Assembly: GCA_051251645.1 (NCBI GenBank)
Contig: JBPOEY010000001.1
Location: forward strand, 1,240,001 to 1,304,000
DNA: 64,000 bases
Source of the DNA: Litorimonas sp051251645
GTDB taxonomy: Bacteria > Pseudomonadota > Alphaproteobacteria > Caulobacterales > Maricaulaceae
Direction: 5' to 3'
Shown here: positions 42,363-50,588 of the stretch, piece after piece
Position numbering within the stretch: position 1 is the first letter of the stretch
Layout of the letters: every line of letters begins with the position of its first letter
Notes under the pieces: generated by a model
Database searches by the model: none
Seen by the model: only the letters and a program-made list of their open reading frames with translations
Told to the model about the DNA's origin: nothing
Position numbers and translations under genes: made by a program

Positions 42363-43100
42363 CTATTGCGCCAGACAATGATCCTCTGGAAGACTCAGCA
42401 TAAGGCCTGCATTGAGTTCATCAGGCGTCGTCAAATCATTGTCTTTAATAAGCTGCTCTGTTGAAACACAGGTTCGATTTGAAATCGCGGTGAGTGTATC
42501 CCCTGACAAGACAGCGTAACCTTTGAGCTTACGCTGCCCCGGGTCCGCAGCGAGTTTCGTTTCCGCCTCGCCCACTGGGTCAATCTGAGCGGGGCGGGTA
42601 ACGGTGCGAAGGTTTGGCGTTGTCGCCGCAACAACTTGCTTTTGGATTGGAATAAGAAGGTCTTGTCCCAATTGAATAGCCGACCCATTGAGCTGATTAG
42701 CCTGCTGCAGATCAGGAACTGTCACGCCATAACGTTTTGATATATTATAAAGCGTATCTTTCTTGATCACTGTATGAACCGCCCCTGTTGCGGGCGATTC
42801 ATACAGCTTCATCGGCCGCAGACCATTTGGCGCGAGGGGTGCTTGAGCCATTTGAGGGCTCAGCGGGGTTGGTGTTGCGACAGGCGTTGACGTCGGATTA
42901 TCAAGGCCCATTACTGCCCGATACGCGGCAACGCGTTCCGCTTCTTTTTGCAGTTCCGTCTTTGCAGCCTGTGCTGGCACGACAGACGTCGGAGATTGAG
43001 CCTGAACAGTCAGTGCGTCTGGCGACGACAAATCGTGAACCTGTGCGAAAGCCGATGGGGCCAGTGATGAAATGAGGGCTACCAAGAGAAGTTGGCGCAT
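42363..43100 (-). CDS. Exported protein with two LysM domains
   Basis: A 245-residue periplasmic protein: signal peptide MRQLLLVALISSLAPSAFA, a Thr/Pro/Gln-rich linker, LysM 1 at about 108-151 (DTLYNISKRYGVTVPDL) and LysM 2 at about 196-239 (DTLTAISNRTCVSTEQL). LysM domains bind peptidoglycan. In related genomes a LysM plus M23 peptidase (NlpD/EnvC-like) sits in this place between the tat and sec genes; here no peptidase domain follows the second LysM. It may thus be a binding-only derivative. Confidence 0.85.
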   Translation of the reverse strand: MRQLLLVALISSLAPSAFAQVHDLSSPDALTVQAQSPTSVVPAQAAKTELQKEAERVAAYRAVMGLDNPTSTPVATPTPLSPQMAQAPLAPNGLRPMKLYESPATGAVHTVIKKDTLYNISKRYGVTVPDLQQANQLNGSAIQLGQDLLIPIQKQVVAATTPNLRTVTRPAQIDPVGEAETKLAADPGQRKLKGYAVLSGDTLTAISNRTCVSTEQLIKDNDLTTPDELNAGLMLSLPEDHCLAQ

Positions 43101-43156
43101 GGCGTATCCAATCCAATGTTTGCGGACAGGATAGGATTATTAGCGTTAAGGAACCG

Positions 43157-43993
43157 CTAAACGACGGGTTCAGGCTCTGCTTTGCGCTCAACAAGTTTCA
43201 CAGCCAGAATGGATATTTCATACAAAAGATAGATCGCGCCACCGAGAATGAACTGAGTAATGGGGTCGGGGGGTGTCGCGAACGCGGCAAAGACCGCGAT
43301 GCCGAGCAGCGCATATTTACGCCAGCTGCGGAGTTGCGCGGCGCTGACGATCCCCGCGCGTCCCAAGAGCGATAGAATGACGGGCAGTTGGAACGACATA
43401 CCGAAGGCTAGAAAAAGCGTGGTGGAAAGCTTTAGGTAATCCGCAATGCGTGGCAAAAGTTTGATCTCTTGACCCCCGCCGATCGCCTGCTGCCCCAGCG
43501 CAAATTCCATCACAAAGGGAAACACAAAAAAGAAAACAAGGCTCGCCCCCGCCACAAACAGAACCGGACTCATAATCAGATAGGGCAGAAACGCCCCCTT
43601 CTCATTCTTATATAGTCCCGGTGCCACAAACCGATAGATTTGATAGGCGATGATCGGAAAACCGATCACGATCCCGCCAAACATGGCGATCTTTAATTTT
43701 ACAAAGAAGGTTTCCAGCGGCTGCGTAGCGATGATTTCCATATCGAGGACCGGCTTACCAAGCTCCGCCATACGCACATTGTAACGGATAATCGCCTGCT
43801 CAAACGGCCACAGTAGCCAATCGACAATATAGTTCAAAAATGGTGCGCACAGGATCATCCCGCCGACAACGCCCAACACTGATTTGATCAAGCGAGACCG
43901 AAGCTCATTGAGATGTTCAAGCAAGGGTGCACGTGAGGATTCAACCTCATCCGCTTCCGGTTGATCCGTTTCCAGTTTGACGGTGTCTGTCAT
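43157..43993 (-). CDS. tatC: Twin-arginine translocase subunit TatC
   Basis: Receptor core of the Tat system for folded proteins, 278 residues with six transmembrane helices. The cytoplasmic N-terminus carries the conserved LLEHLNELRSRLIKSV, and FPIIAYQIYRFVAPGLYKNEK follows the second helix pair. The acidic N-terminal extension of about 25 residues and the short charged C-terminus are ordinary. Its start overlaps the tatB stop by four bases. Confidence 0.97.
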   Translation of the reverse strand: MTDTVKLETDQPEADEVESSRAPLLEHLNELRSRLIKSVLGVVGGMILCAPFLNYIVDWLLWPFEQAIIRYNVRMAELGKPVLDMEIIATQPLETFFVKLKIAMFGGIVIGFPIIAYQIYRFVAPGLYKNEKGAFLPYLIMSPVLFVAGASLVFFFVFPFVMEFALGQQAIGGGQEIKLLPRIADYLKLSTTLFLAFGMSFQLPVILSLLGRAGIVSAAQLRSWRKYALLGIAVFAAFATPPDPITQFILGGAIYLLYEISILAVKLVERKAEPEPVV

Positions 43994-44298
43994 GTCTTGT
44001 CAGAGGACAGGTCAGTCGCATCGCGCAATTCCGTATTCAAATCGCGTATATCGTCTTGAAGGTCTTCATCCAAATAGCCGAGGCTCTTCATTTGTTCAAT
44101 TTCAGCGCGGAGCGATTTGATCTCGTCGTCCGCGTCCATATCATCGAACGCATCTTTGAATTCTTGGCCCATCGCGCGAATGCGCGCCATGAAATTCCCT
44201 AACTTACGCATGACTTTAGGCAGGTCTTTCGGACCAACGACAATAATGGCGAGCAGAACAATGACCACCATTTCCCCGAAACCGAAGGACGGGAGCAT
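43990..44298 (-). CDS. tatB: Sec-independent translocase subunit TatB
   Basis: A 102-residue protein with an N-terminal hydrophobic helix (FGFGEMVVIVLLAIIVVGPK), a Gly-Pro hinge, an amphipathic helix (DLPKVMRKLGNFMARIRAM) and an acidic tail. It acts with TatC in recognising twin-arginine signal peptides. It lies between tatA and tatC. Confidence 0.95.
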   Translation of the reverse strand: MLPSFGFGEMVVIVLLAIIVVGPKDLPKVMRKLGNFMARIRAMGQEFKDAFDDMDADDEIKSLRAEIEQMKSLGYLDEDLQDDIRDLNTELRDATDLSSDKT

Positions 44299-44307
44299 GG
44301 GCTGAGC

Positions 44308-44523
44308 CTAGTCTTTCTTACGGGGTGTTACGTCGAGCGCATCGTCAGCTGGATCAACGTCTGCGGTCTTAGCCTCGCCGACTTCGTCTTTCAGCCCCTT
44401 CTTGAAAGACGTGATACCCTTGCCGAGGTCGCCCATGATATTGCTGATTTTTCCACGTCCGCCAAACACCAATAAGGCGATAACGATAATAGCAATAATG
44501 CCGATGGGGTGTGCTGTTAACAT
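44308..44523 (-). CDS. tatA: Sec-independent translocase subunit TatA
   Basis: A 71-residue pore-forming subunit. It has a short N-terminal helix IGIIAIIVIALLVFGG, an amphipathic helix with the family motif MGDLGKGITSFKKGLKDE, and a polar, acidic tail ending in lysines. It is the first gene of tatABC and follows scpB on the same strand after 78 bases. Confidence 0.95.
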   Translation of the reverse strand: MLTAHPIGIIAIIVIALLVFGGRGKISNIMGDLGKGITSFKKGLKDEVGEAKTADVDPADDALDVTPRKKD

Positions 44524-44601
44524 GCTCTATCTCTAATAGGCGCAAGCCAGTGGGTCAATCGCGCCCAATCAGTTGGACGCGGATTGTCGATGAAATATCA
44601 C

Positions 44602-45354
44602 TCAATTGTCATCATCCGCCAAGAAGTCTTCGAAAAACTCCGGATCTTCCATGTCCATTTCCAACGGATCTTCGTCATTTTGCAACGCGTCCAGCATGGA
44701 CGGCTCCGGCATTTCGAAGTCTTTGGGCAAACGCGGATCCAGCAAGCCCGCCGCTTTCAACTCATCGCGTCCTGGAAGGTCATTGATTTGTTCGAGGTTG
44801 AAATGGGCCAGAAAGCCCTCTGTTGAACCATAAGTAACAGGACGTCCTGGCGTACGGCGACGTCCCCGCAAACGAATCCACCCTAATTCCATCAACACAT
44901 CTAATGTGCCTTTCGACACAGCCACGCCGCGCACATCTTCAATCTCGGCGCGGGTCACAGGCTGATGATACGCAATAATCGCGAGCGTTTCTAAGGCGGC
45001 CTTTGAGAGCTTTCGTGGCGCCTCACGGACATCGACAAGATTTTCCGCTAAATCCGGGGCCGTTTGAAAGCGCCAGCGGTCCGCAATCGACACGAGATTG
45101 ATCCCACGGCTCGCGTAATCGCGTTGTAAACGCGCCAGTAACACGCCAACATCCGTGTCTTTGGGCAAACGGTCGCGCAAGGTTGCGACATCAATCGGTT
45201 CTGACGCCGCAAACAGCAGCGCTTCGAGTAAACGTAATTCCCAGGCGAGAGGCGCACCCTCACCCGCCTGTTTCAGCCGCTCCGTGAGGCGAACAACATC
45301 GTCCTCAATGCCAGCGGTGGCTTTGTCGAGCCGATCTGATGTCGGTCGGTTCAT
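44602..45354 (-). CDS. scpB: Segregation and condensation protein B
   Basis: Winged-helix dimer that binds the ScpA kleisin in the SMC complex. The 250-residue protein contains LLEALLFAASEPI near the start and the characteristic TLAIIAYHQPVTRAEIEDVRGV with LRGRRRTPGRPVTYGSTEGFL. The acidic C-terminal tail (about 40 residues) is probably disordered. It overlaps scpA by four bases; its SMC partner is encoded at 7063-10506. Confidence 0.96.
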   Translation of the reverse strand: MNRPTSDRLDKATAGIEDDVVRLTERLKQAGEGAPLAWELRLLEALLFAASEPIDVATLRDRLPKDTDVGVLLARLQRDYASRGINLVSIADRWRFQTAPDLAENLVDVREAPRKLSKAALETLAIIAYHQPVTRAEIEDVRGVAVSKGTLDVLMELGWIRLRGRRRTPGRPVTYGSTEGFLAHFNLEQINDLPGRDELKAAGLLDPRLPKDFEMPEPSMLDALQNDEDPLEMDMEDPEFFEDFLADDDN

Positions 45355-46175
45355 GATCCGCCCTTATTGGTCGTCCGCAGATAGATGGGTTGAAAGGCCG
45401 AGGTTTGACGCAACTCAATATCACCCTCTTTCGCAAGTTCCAATCCCGCGAGAAGCGAAGAGGCCTTCACGGAACTTTGCGGCACATCCTCCGATAAATT
45501 TCGCCGATCAATCAAGCTGTCCATTTCGGTCCACTGAGATAAATCAATGCCTGCATTCGCCATGGCGCGTTTTAAACGGGTCCGCGCCTCGTCCATGCTC
45601 AGCACTTTTGGCTTGGGCAACGTATGGTGTCGAAATGCTGAGCGAGTTCGGGACGTCCCATAGGCTTTCAACAGATCGAATAGTTCTGCTTCGAACAGCG
45701 GCGTCGTGCGGGACCGAAGACCTTCGGGAGCACCGCGTGCGAGGATTTCTTGCCCCGTCTTAGGCAGACGCATCAGTCCGCTCACGGCGCGGCGCATCGC
45801 GTCCAAACGCTCCAGACGGAACGCCAACATCGCGGCCATTTCTTGGGCTTCGGGAGTCTCAGTCTCCGCTTTCTCGCTCGGCAAAATCAGGCGGGATTTC
45901 AAATAGGCCAACCACGCGGCCATAACGAGATAATCTGCGGCAAGTTCGATCCGAAGGTCTTGCGCCGTTTTGATGAAGTGCAGATATTGCTCTGACAGTT
46001 CCAGAATCGAGACGCGCGCGAGGTCGACTTTCTGTTTTCGAGCCAATTCTAGCAGCAGGTGAAGCGGGCCTTCAAACCCATCAATATCAAGCAAAAGCGC
46101 ATCGTCACTATCTTCCGCCGCATCGGAGGCGTCGAAAAATAAATCCTCTTCGAAATTTTCCGTTACAGCGATCAT
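45351..46175 (-). CDS. scpA: Segregation and condensation protein A
   Basis: Kleisin subunit of SMC-ScpAB, 274 residues. It contains GFEGPLHLLLELARKQKVDL (the ScpA signature) at about 33-52 and AAWLAYLKSRLILP near 110. A C-terminal winged-helix-like region ends near the stop. An acidic N-terminal stretch of about 30 residues precedes the domain. It overlaps both nagZ and scpB by four bases, so translation of the three is coupled. Confidence 0.96.
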   Translation of the reverse strand: MIAVTENFEEDLFFDASDAAEDSDDALLLDIDGFEGPLHLLLELARKQKVDLARVSILELSEQYLHFIKTAQDLRIELAADYLVMAAWLAYLKSRLILPSEKAETETPEAQEMAAMLAFRLERLDAMRRAVSGLMRLPKTGQEILARGAPEGLRSRTTPLFEAELFDLLKAYGTSRTRSAFRHHTLPKPKVLSMDEARTRLKRAMANAGIDLSQWTEMDSLIDRRNLSEDVPQSSVKASSLLAGLELAKEGDIELRQTSAFQPIYLRTTNKGGS

Positions 46176-47185
46176 ACGAATGGCGACAGAATGTCGTCAA
46201 ACTCCGCCTCAGCCTCTGCACGGTCAAATTCTTCCGCATAGTTCGTTGAATTTTCAGCGACTTTCGCGCGCTCCATCCCTTTACCAACCAAAAGCCTACA
46301 CCCTTTAGCAACATCGATCATGTCCGGTAGCTGTCCGGAACATTGCAATGCAATATCGCAACCTGCTGACAGAGCGGCCTCTGTTTTGGACACTAAACTA
46401 TTGCCCGTCAGCGCTTTCATATCGAGATCATCCGACATCAAAAGGCCATCAAAACCAATGTGATCACGGATCAACTCTTTCAGCGCGGTAGCCGATGTTG
46501 TGACGGGCTCATCGTCAAAAACCGTGTAAACCGCATGTGCCGTCATCGCCATGGGCGCGTCTGCGAGCTTTCGAAACGGCACAAAATCCGTGCGTTCAAG
46601 CAAAGCCCGACTTGTGTCGATACGGGGTAACGACAGATGACTATCGACCGTCGCGCGGCCATGACCGGGAATGTGTTTGATAACAGGCGCGACTCCGCCT
46701 TGCATCAGCCCCGACATTGCCGCGTGAGCAAGGTCGATAATCTGGTCTGTGCGATCGCCTAGCGCCCGGTCAGAGATAATCGGGTCAGAGCCAGGTTGCG
46801 GCAAATCCAGAACCGGGGCACAATCCGCTGTTACCCCGACGGCCCGAAGATCATCCGCGATCAAACGGTGACCCAAATACGTCGCCCGTTTTCCAACCTT
46901 TTCATCGTCATTATAAAGCGACGCATAAGTCGCCCCGGTCGGATAAGCCCGCCAGTGTGGCGCTTTTAACCGCTGAACCCGACCGCCCTCTTGGTCGACA
47001 AACACGAGCGCGTCACGACCAACAGCATTGCGAAGTTCACTACAGAGCCGATAAATTTGATCCGGATTATCAACATTACGCGAAAACAGGATGAAACCCC
47101 AAGGATTAGCATCCCGAAAGAACGTCTTTTCACTAACGGTCAGCCGCGGCCCTGACAGGCCGAGAATCGCGGCAAGTTCGCTCAT
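46172..47185 (-). CDS. nagZ: Beta-N-acetylhexosaminidase NagZ (GH3)
   Basis: Cytoplasmic enzyme that removes GlcNAc from anhydromuropeptides in cell-wall recycling. The 337-residue GH3 protein carries the NagZ signature KHIPGHG at 170-176, with Asp181/His183 of the DSH catalytic dyad in the same loop. The nucleophile Asp252 lies in LLMSDDLDMKAL. FVDQEGGRVQRL near 62-74 is also typical. In alphaproteobacteria nagZ commonly precedes scpA, as here. Confidence 0.96.
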   Translation of the reverse strand: MSELAAILGLSGPRLTVSEKTFFRDANPWGFILFSRNVDNPDQIYRLCSELRNAVGRDALVFVDQEGGRVQRLKAPHWRAYPTGATYASLYNDDEKVGKRATYLGHRLIADDLRAVGVTADCAPVLDLPQPGSDPIISDRALGDRTDQIIDLAHAAMSGLMQGGVAPVIKHIPGHGRATVDSHLSLPRIDTSRALLERTDFVPFRKLADAPMAMTAHAVYTVFDDEPVTTSATALKELIRDHIGFDGLLMSDDLDMKALTGNSLVSKTEAALSAGCDIALQCSGQLPDMIDVAKGCRLLVGKGMERAKVAENSTNYAEEFDRAEAEAEFDDILSPFV

Positions 47186-47186
47186 C

Positions 47187-47933
47187 CTAGCGCCGCGCCA
47201 CGAAACAGGACTGGCCTGCCGCCTTTAAACGGTCACAGGTTGCGCTAGCGTCTGCCCGCGACCTAAATCCGGCCACGCGAGCCCGATAATAGATCCCCTT
47301 CTCCGCCAGATCGACCCGAACAATGTCAGAGCGATAAGACGACAGGATAGCACTATTCTTAGCCCGGATGGCCGCATAGGTTGTCTCGGCTTCCGCCTGA
47401 CTTCGCAGCGACGCCACTTGCACAATCCATTCAGAATTTCCGGCCGCAGGCGGTGCCAGCGTCGGTTGAGCGGGCTCTGGCGTGACCTGCGGACGGGTCA
47501 CGGGTTGTTGCACCACGGGATCAGGGGTAGCGCGGACGGGGGCCGGGTTGGACTGCGCGGGCTGATCTTGTGACGACTGCGGCATCTCGACCGGCTGTTC
47601 TGGTGGCGGGAGCGTGATAACATCTGTGCTCGGATCATTCCCAGACATGACGTCGAACACTTCCTTGTCTTGATCCGGTGTTTGCATACCACCGGCCTCT
47701 TCTGGGACGATTTTAAACGGGGTATTCTCAGCCGTAATCAAAGGCGGATCACCGCGATCGCGCACACCCGGTTGGTAAAGTTTCAAGACAATGAACGCGA
47801 GCACCAGCAAAAAACCAAAGCCGATAATAAGTTTAAGCAAGCCAGCGCGTTCCGATGTGCGAGTCACATCGAACGGAGTCAGCGGCTCATCCGGTTGCAT
47901 TACCGGATTGAATTCAGGCCCGTCAGCGCTCAT
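47187..47933 (-). CDS. SPOR-domain membrane protein
   Basis: A 248-residue type II membrane protein: a cytoplasmic N-terminus of about 28 residues, a helix LLKLIIGFGFLLVLAFIVL, a Pro/Gln/Thr-rich periplasmic linker and a C-terminal SPOR domain (about 166-248, EWIVQVASLRSQAEAETTY). SPOR domains bind denuded glycan strands and target proteins to the division septum. It sits one base before nagZ in the same operon, upstream of the peptidoglycan-recycling and condensin genes. Confidence 0.9.
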   Translation of the reverse strand: MSADGPEFNPVMQPDEPLTPFDVTRTSERAGLLKLIIGFGFLLVLAFIVLKLYQPGVRDRGDPPLITAENTPFKIVPEEAGGMQTPDQDKEVFDVMSGNDPSTDVITLPPPEQPVEMPQSSQDQPAQSNPAPVRATPDPVVQQPVTRPQVTPEPAQPTLAPPAAGNSEWIVQVASLRSQAEAETTYAAIRAKNSAILSSYRSDIVRVDLAEKGIYYRARVAGFRSRADASATCDRLKAAGQSCFVARR

Positions 47934-48066
47934 CCATCTATCCCCTCATCAACGCTCGCGCTTCGCGAATCGCTCATGCTTCCAAATAACTATATCGCAA
48001 CCCAAATGCGGCGTCTTGTTGACGACCTAAGGGAATGTCGGGTCTAGGTTAAAGACTTATTGCAGC

Positions 48067-49266
48067 CTACCCGCCCAAATACCCTGTCGCCGTGAAGAGT
48101 TTGCGATGCTCAGCAATCGCGAAATTATCCGTCATAGACGCAATATAATCGCAAACAACCCGCGCTGTTTCCGGCGCATGCGAGCCCGCGCAGTTCAATT
48201 GCACCTCTGTCGGCAACAACGACGGATCGGAAATAAAGAGCCCGAACAGCTCTTCAACAACCCGCGACGCCTGACCCATCATACGATTGACCAGATAGTG
48301 ACGATACATACGCGTCATCAAGAATTCGCGCAGCGGGCGTTCCTTTTTACGGAACTCTGCGCTGAACTCACAAATCGCTTCAGGGAGATGACGAATATCG
48401 TCAGGGCTTTGTGGATCATATTTTTCAAGACGCCGGCGCGTTTCCGCCAGCACATCCGCCACCATATAACCAATCATATCGCGCACAGCCTCGTGGATCA
48501 TACGGTCGCGCGAAATGTCCGGATAGCGACGGCGAACGTCGGCAAAAGCCTCCCCCACAAACGGGACATCCATAATGTCCTCAACCGAGAACAATCCAGC
48601 CCGAAGTCCATCGTCAATATCGTGGTTGATATAGGCAATGTCGTCGGAAATCGCAGCGACCTGCGCCTCTGGCCCCGCATAAGTGTGTAGCTCTAGGCCC
48701 TGATAATCCGGAATCGCCCGTAACGCCCACGGCAAGGTTTTGTAATCGGCTTCGCGCACAACAACGGGGCCATTATGTTTGGCGATGCCTTCAAGCGTCT
48801 CCCATGTCAGGTTCAACCCATCAAATTCGGCATAGCGGCTTTCTAAATGGGTCACGATACGCAGCGTTTGGGCGTTGTGATCAAACCCGCCATAGGGGGC
48901 CATTGCCTTAGACAGCGCATCTTCGCCCGAATGACCGAACGGTGTATGTCCCAAATCATGGGCAAGCGCTAAACACTCGGCGAGATCCTCATCCAGCCCC
49001 AAGACCCGCGAGATGGACCGCGCAATCTGGCTGACTTCAATCGAATGGGTCAGGCGCGTGCGGTAATAATCGCCTTCATGCGCGACAAAAACCTGCGTTT
49101 TTCCTTTGAGTCGGCGAAAGGCAGACGAGTGGATAATCCGGTCTTTATCGCGCTGAAACGGGCTGCGTTCCGACTTGCTCGGCTGCGGGATCGCCCGACC
49201 CCGCGCATTATAAGGATCAGACGCGTAAGGTGCGCGGGTTTGGCGGGTCGGCTTGAAGACTGTCAC
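48067..49266 (-). CDS. dgt: Deoxyguanosinetriphosphate triphosphohydrolase-like protein
   Basis: HD-domain dNTP triphosphohydrolase of the type common in alphaproteobacteria, 399 residues. The metal-binding residues are His74 (RLTHSIEVSQ), His103-Asp104 (LAHDLGHTPFGHSGED) and a distal Asp in DDIAYINHDIDD near 190. It hydrolyses dNTPs to nucleoside and triphosphate and helps balance nucleotide pools. It is divergent from erpA, the order dgt/erpA seen in relatives. Confidence 0.93.
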   Translation of the reverse strand: MTVFKPTRQTRAPYASDPYNARGRAIPQPSKSERSPFQRDKDRIIHSSAFRRLKGKTQVFVAHEGDYYRTRLTHSIEVSQIARSISRVLGLDEDLAECLALAHDLGHTPFGHSGEDALSKAMAPYGGFDHNAQTLRIVTHLESRYAEFDGLNLTWETLEGIAKHNGPVVVREADYKTLPWALRAIPDYQGLELHTYAGPEAQVAAISDDIAYINHDIDDGLRAGLFSVEDIMDVPFVGEAFADVRRRYPDISRDRMIHEAVRDMIGYMVADVLAETRRRLEKYDPQSPDDIRHLPEAICEFSAEFRKKERPLREFLMTRMYRHYLVNRMMGQASRVVEELFGLFISDPSLLPTEVQLNCAGSHAPETARVVCDYIASMTDNFAIAEHRKLFTATGYLGG

Positions 49267-49339
49267 AGTCTACCTCTCATTCGGCGGCCTGTGATGACGG
49301 CGGCCTTTCACTTGTACATTTACACGCTATATAGACTGT

Positions 49340-49687
49340 ATGACTGCAACCGCCACCCAAACCACACCTGTCACGCTCAGCGCCTCTGCGGCGCAGCAAA
49401 TCAATGCGATCATGGTAAAACAAGGCGTTGAACGCTTACTCCGCGTCGCCGTCGATGGCGGGGGGTGTTCCGGCTTTTCTTATCGCTTCGACTTTGCCGA
49501 TGCGGCGAATGATGATGATTTGCTGATCGAACGCGACGGCGCGCGTGTCGTCATCGACGAAATGAGCCTCGAATTCCTGAGCGGATCAGAAATCGACTAC
49601 TCCCGCGAACTCATCGGCGCCGCGTTCAAAATTATCAACCCGAACGCAACCGCCAACTGTGGCTGCGGGACGAGTTTTTCGATTTAG
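49340..49687 (+). CDS. erpA: A-type iron-sulfur carrier, ErpA-like
   Basis: A 115-residue Fe-S cluster insertion protein. The three conserved cysteines are Cys43 (GGGCSGFSY), Cys107 and Cys109 (NCGCGTSF). The start at ATG 49340 precedes VTLSASAAQQINAIM. A-type carriers deliver clusters to apoproteins such as those of isoprenoid synthesis. The gene is divergent from dgt. A 901-base gene-free region follows. Confidence 0.93.
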   Translation: MTATATQTTPVTLSASAAQQINAIMVKQGVERLLRVAVDGGGCSGFSYRFDFADAANDDDLLIERDGARVVIDEMSLEFLSGSEIDYSRELIGAAFKIINPNATANCGCGTSFSI

Positions 49688-50588
49688 GCAATCGCCAACG
49701 TCCTGCCGCCCATCGCGGGTGCGGCGAAACCATCAAAATGCCATAAGTGGCACGAGGCGCGGGTCCCCTCCCGTGATGGGATTAGGGATTAAGATAACCA
49801 TTTTCACGAGCGGGAACCCGCGCGGTGAAAGTCCGGCCAGCCGCGTCACCCTGTCATGCTGCCCATCCACCCCGGATTAAACCCTGTCGGGTTTCCGCGG
49901 CCTCTTTCCGCCCCAATGGAACACATTAGGCCGGACCTCTGTGGCGCTCTCGCGGTCCAAAGGCGAACCGGCAACATAACATCATGACGCGCGGGGAGGT
50001 CCGCCAGCGGTACGACGCGGGCAGCCCGTCACCTGAGCCTGAGTCTGTTACCATTCGCCCCGTCGGTGGTCTTTGACACCACGGTCAGAACGTTCAGCAC
50101 CAGAAGTCATACGGGTGATGGCCGGTCGATCCGGTCCACCGCGTTCCCCGCAACCAAGCTCAAATCCTCGCTTTCATCCGCTACGTCCGAAGGGTTCGTA
50201 CACCTCCTCATGCCGGCAGCGGATAGGGGGATGTTATCGGGCGCGGCGGATGTGGGGATGGAACGGCTGCAGGAAAGGTCGTGAGGGTTTGTATTCAAGG
50301 GGTTGGGGAGGTTAGGTTATGGCGTGGGTCGGGGATTGATTGTGAAATTCCACGGCAACTATCACATAGTCAGCATAAATTTCGGTGATTAAGGCCGACG
50401 CCTCCCCTTGCACGCCTCTCCTCAAAATTCCGCTCATCCCGACGAAAGTCGGGACCCAGCTCGAAAATGAACACGGGCGCTAAACTGGATCCCGACTTTC
50501 GTCGGGATGAGCGGATCTATGATGTATAATCAAGAAAGCAGGATAGGCCTGTGACCCGCAATATCAGCCGCGCGCAGCGCGCCCTCCC
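49688..50588. other. 901-base gene-free region, GC-rich and inverted-repeat-rich; possible structured RNA
   Basis: I could support no gene here on either strand; the open frames present overlap each other on opposite strands and lack ribosome binding sites. From 49740 to 50110 the sequence holds many short complementary arms, including GCCA/TGGC (49740-49751), AAACCC/GGGTTT (49878-49893), GCCGG/CCGGC (49930-49972) and CGCGG/CCGCG (49821-49845). At 49810-49856 a stretch GGGAA...GGTGAAAGTCC...GCCGCG...CCTGT loosely resembles the cobalamin riboswitch core, but the B12 box is not convincing and no gene follows on that strand. The last part contains the repeat pair at 50430-50514. Confidence 0.5.
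50430..50514. repeat. 30-base inverted repeat pair, REP/BIME-like
   Basis: Arms 50430-50459 and 50485-50514 are reverse complements at 29 of 30 positions, separated by 25 bases. Each arm is itself a hairpin, CCCGAC-GAAA-GTCGGG on the left and CCCGAC-TTTC-GTCGGG on the right. This is the architecture of bacterial interspersed mosaic elements built from two inverted REP units, which are mobilised by RAYT transposases. No such transposase is in the window, and I saw no second copy of this unit in these 64 kb. Confidence 0.85.

Noticed and set aside
49801..49860. A full cobalamin riboswitch call
   Set aside because: The first core is suggestive, but the paired GCCACTG/GGGAAGGC region and a proper B12 box are missing and no gene lies downstream on the strand; kept only as a candidate finding.
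50066..50315. Open frames of 60-80 codons on both strands in the gap after erpA
   Set aside because: Three frames overlap each other on opposite strands, none has a ribosome binding site, and composition follows the GC-rich palindromic DNA.
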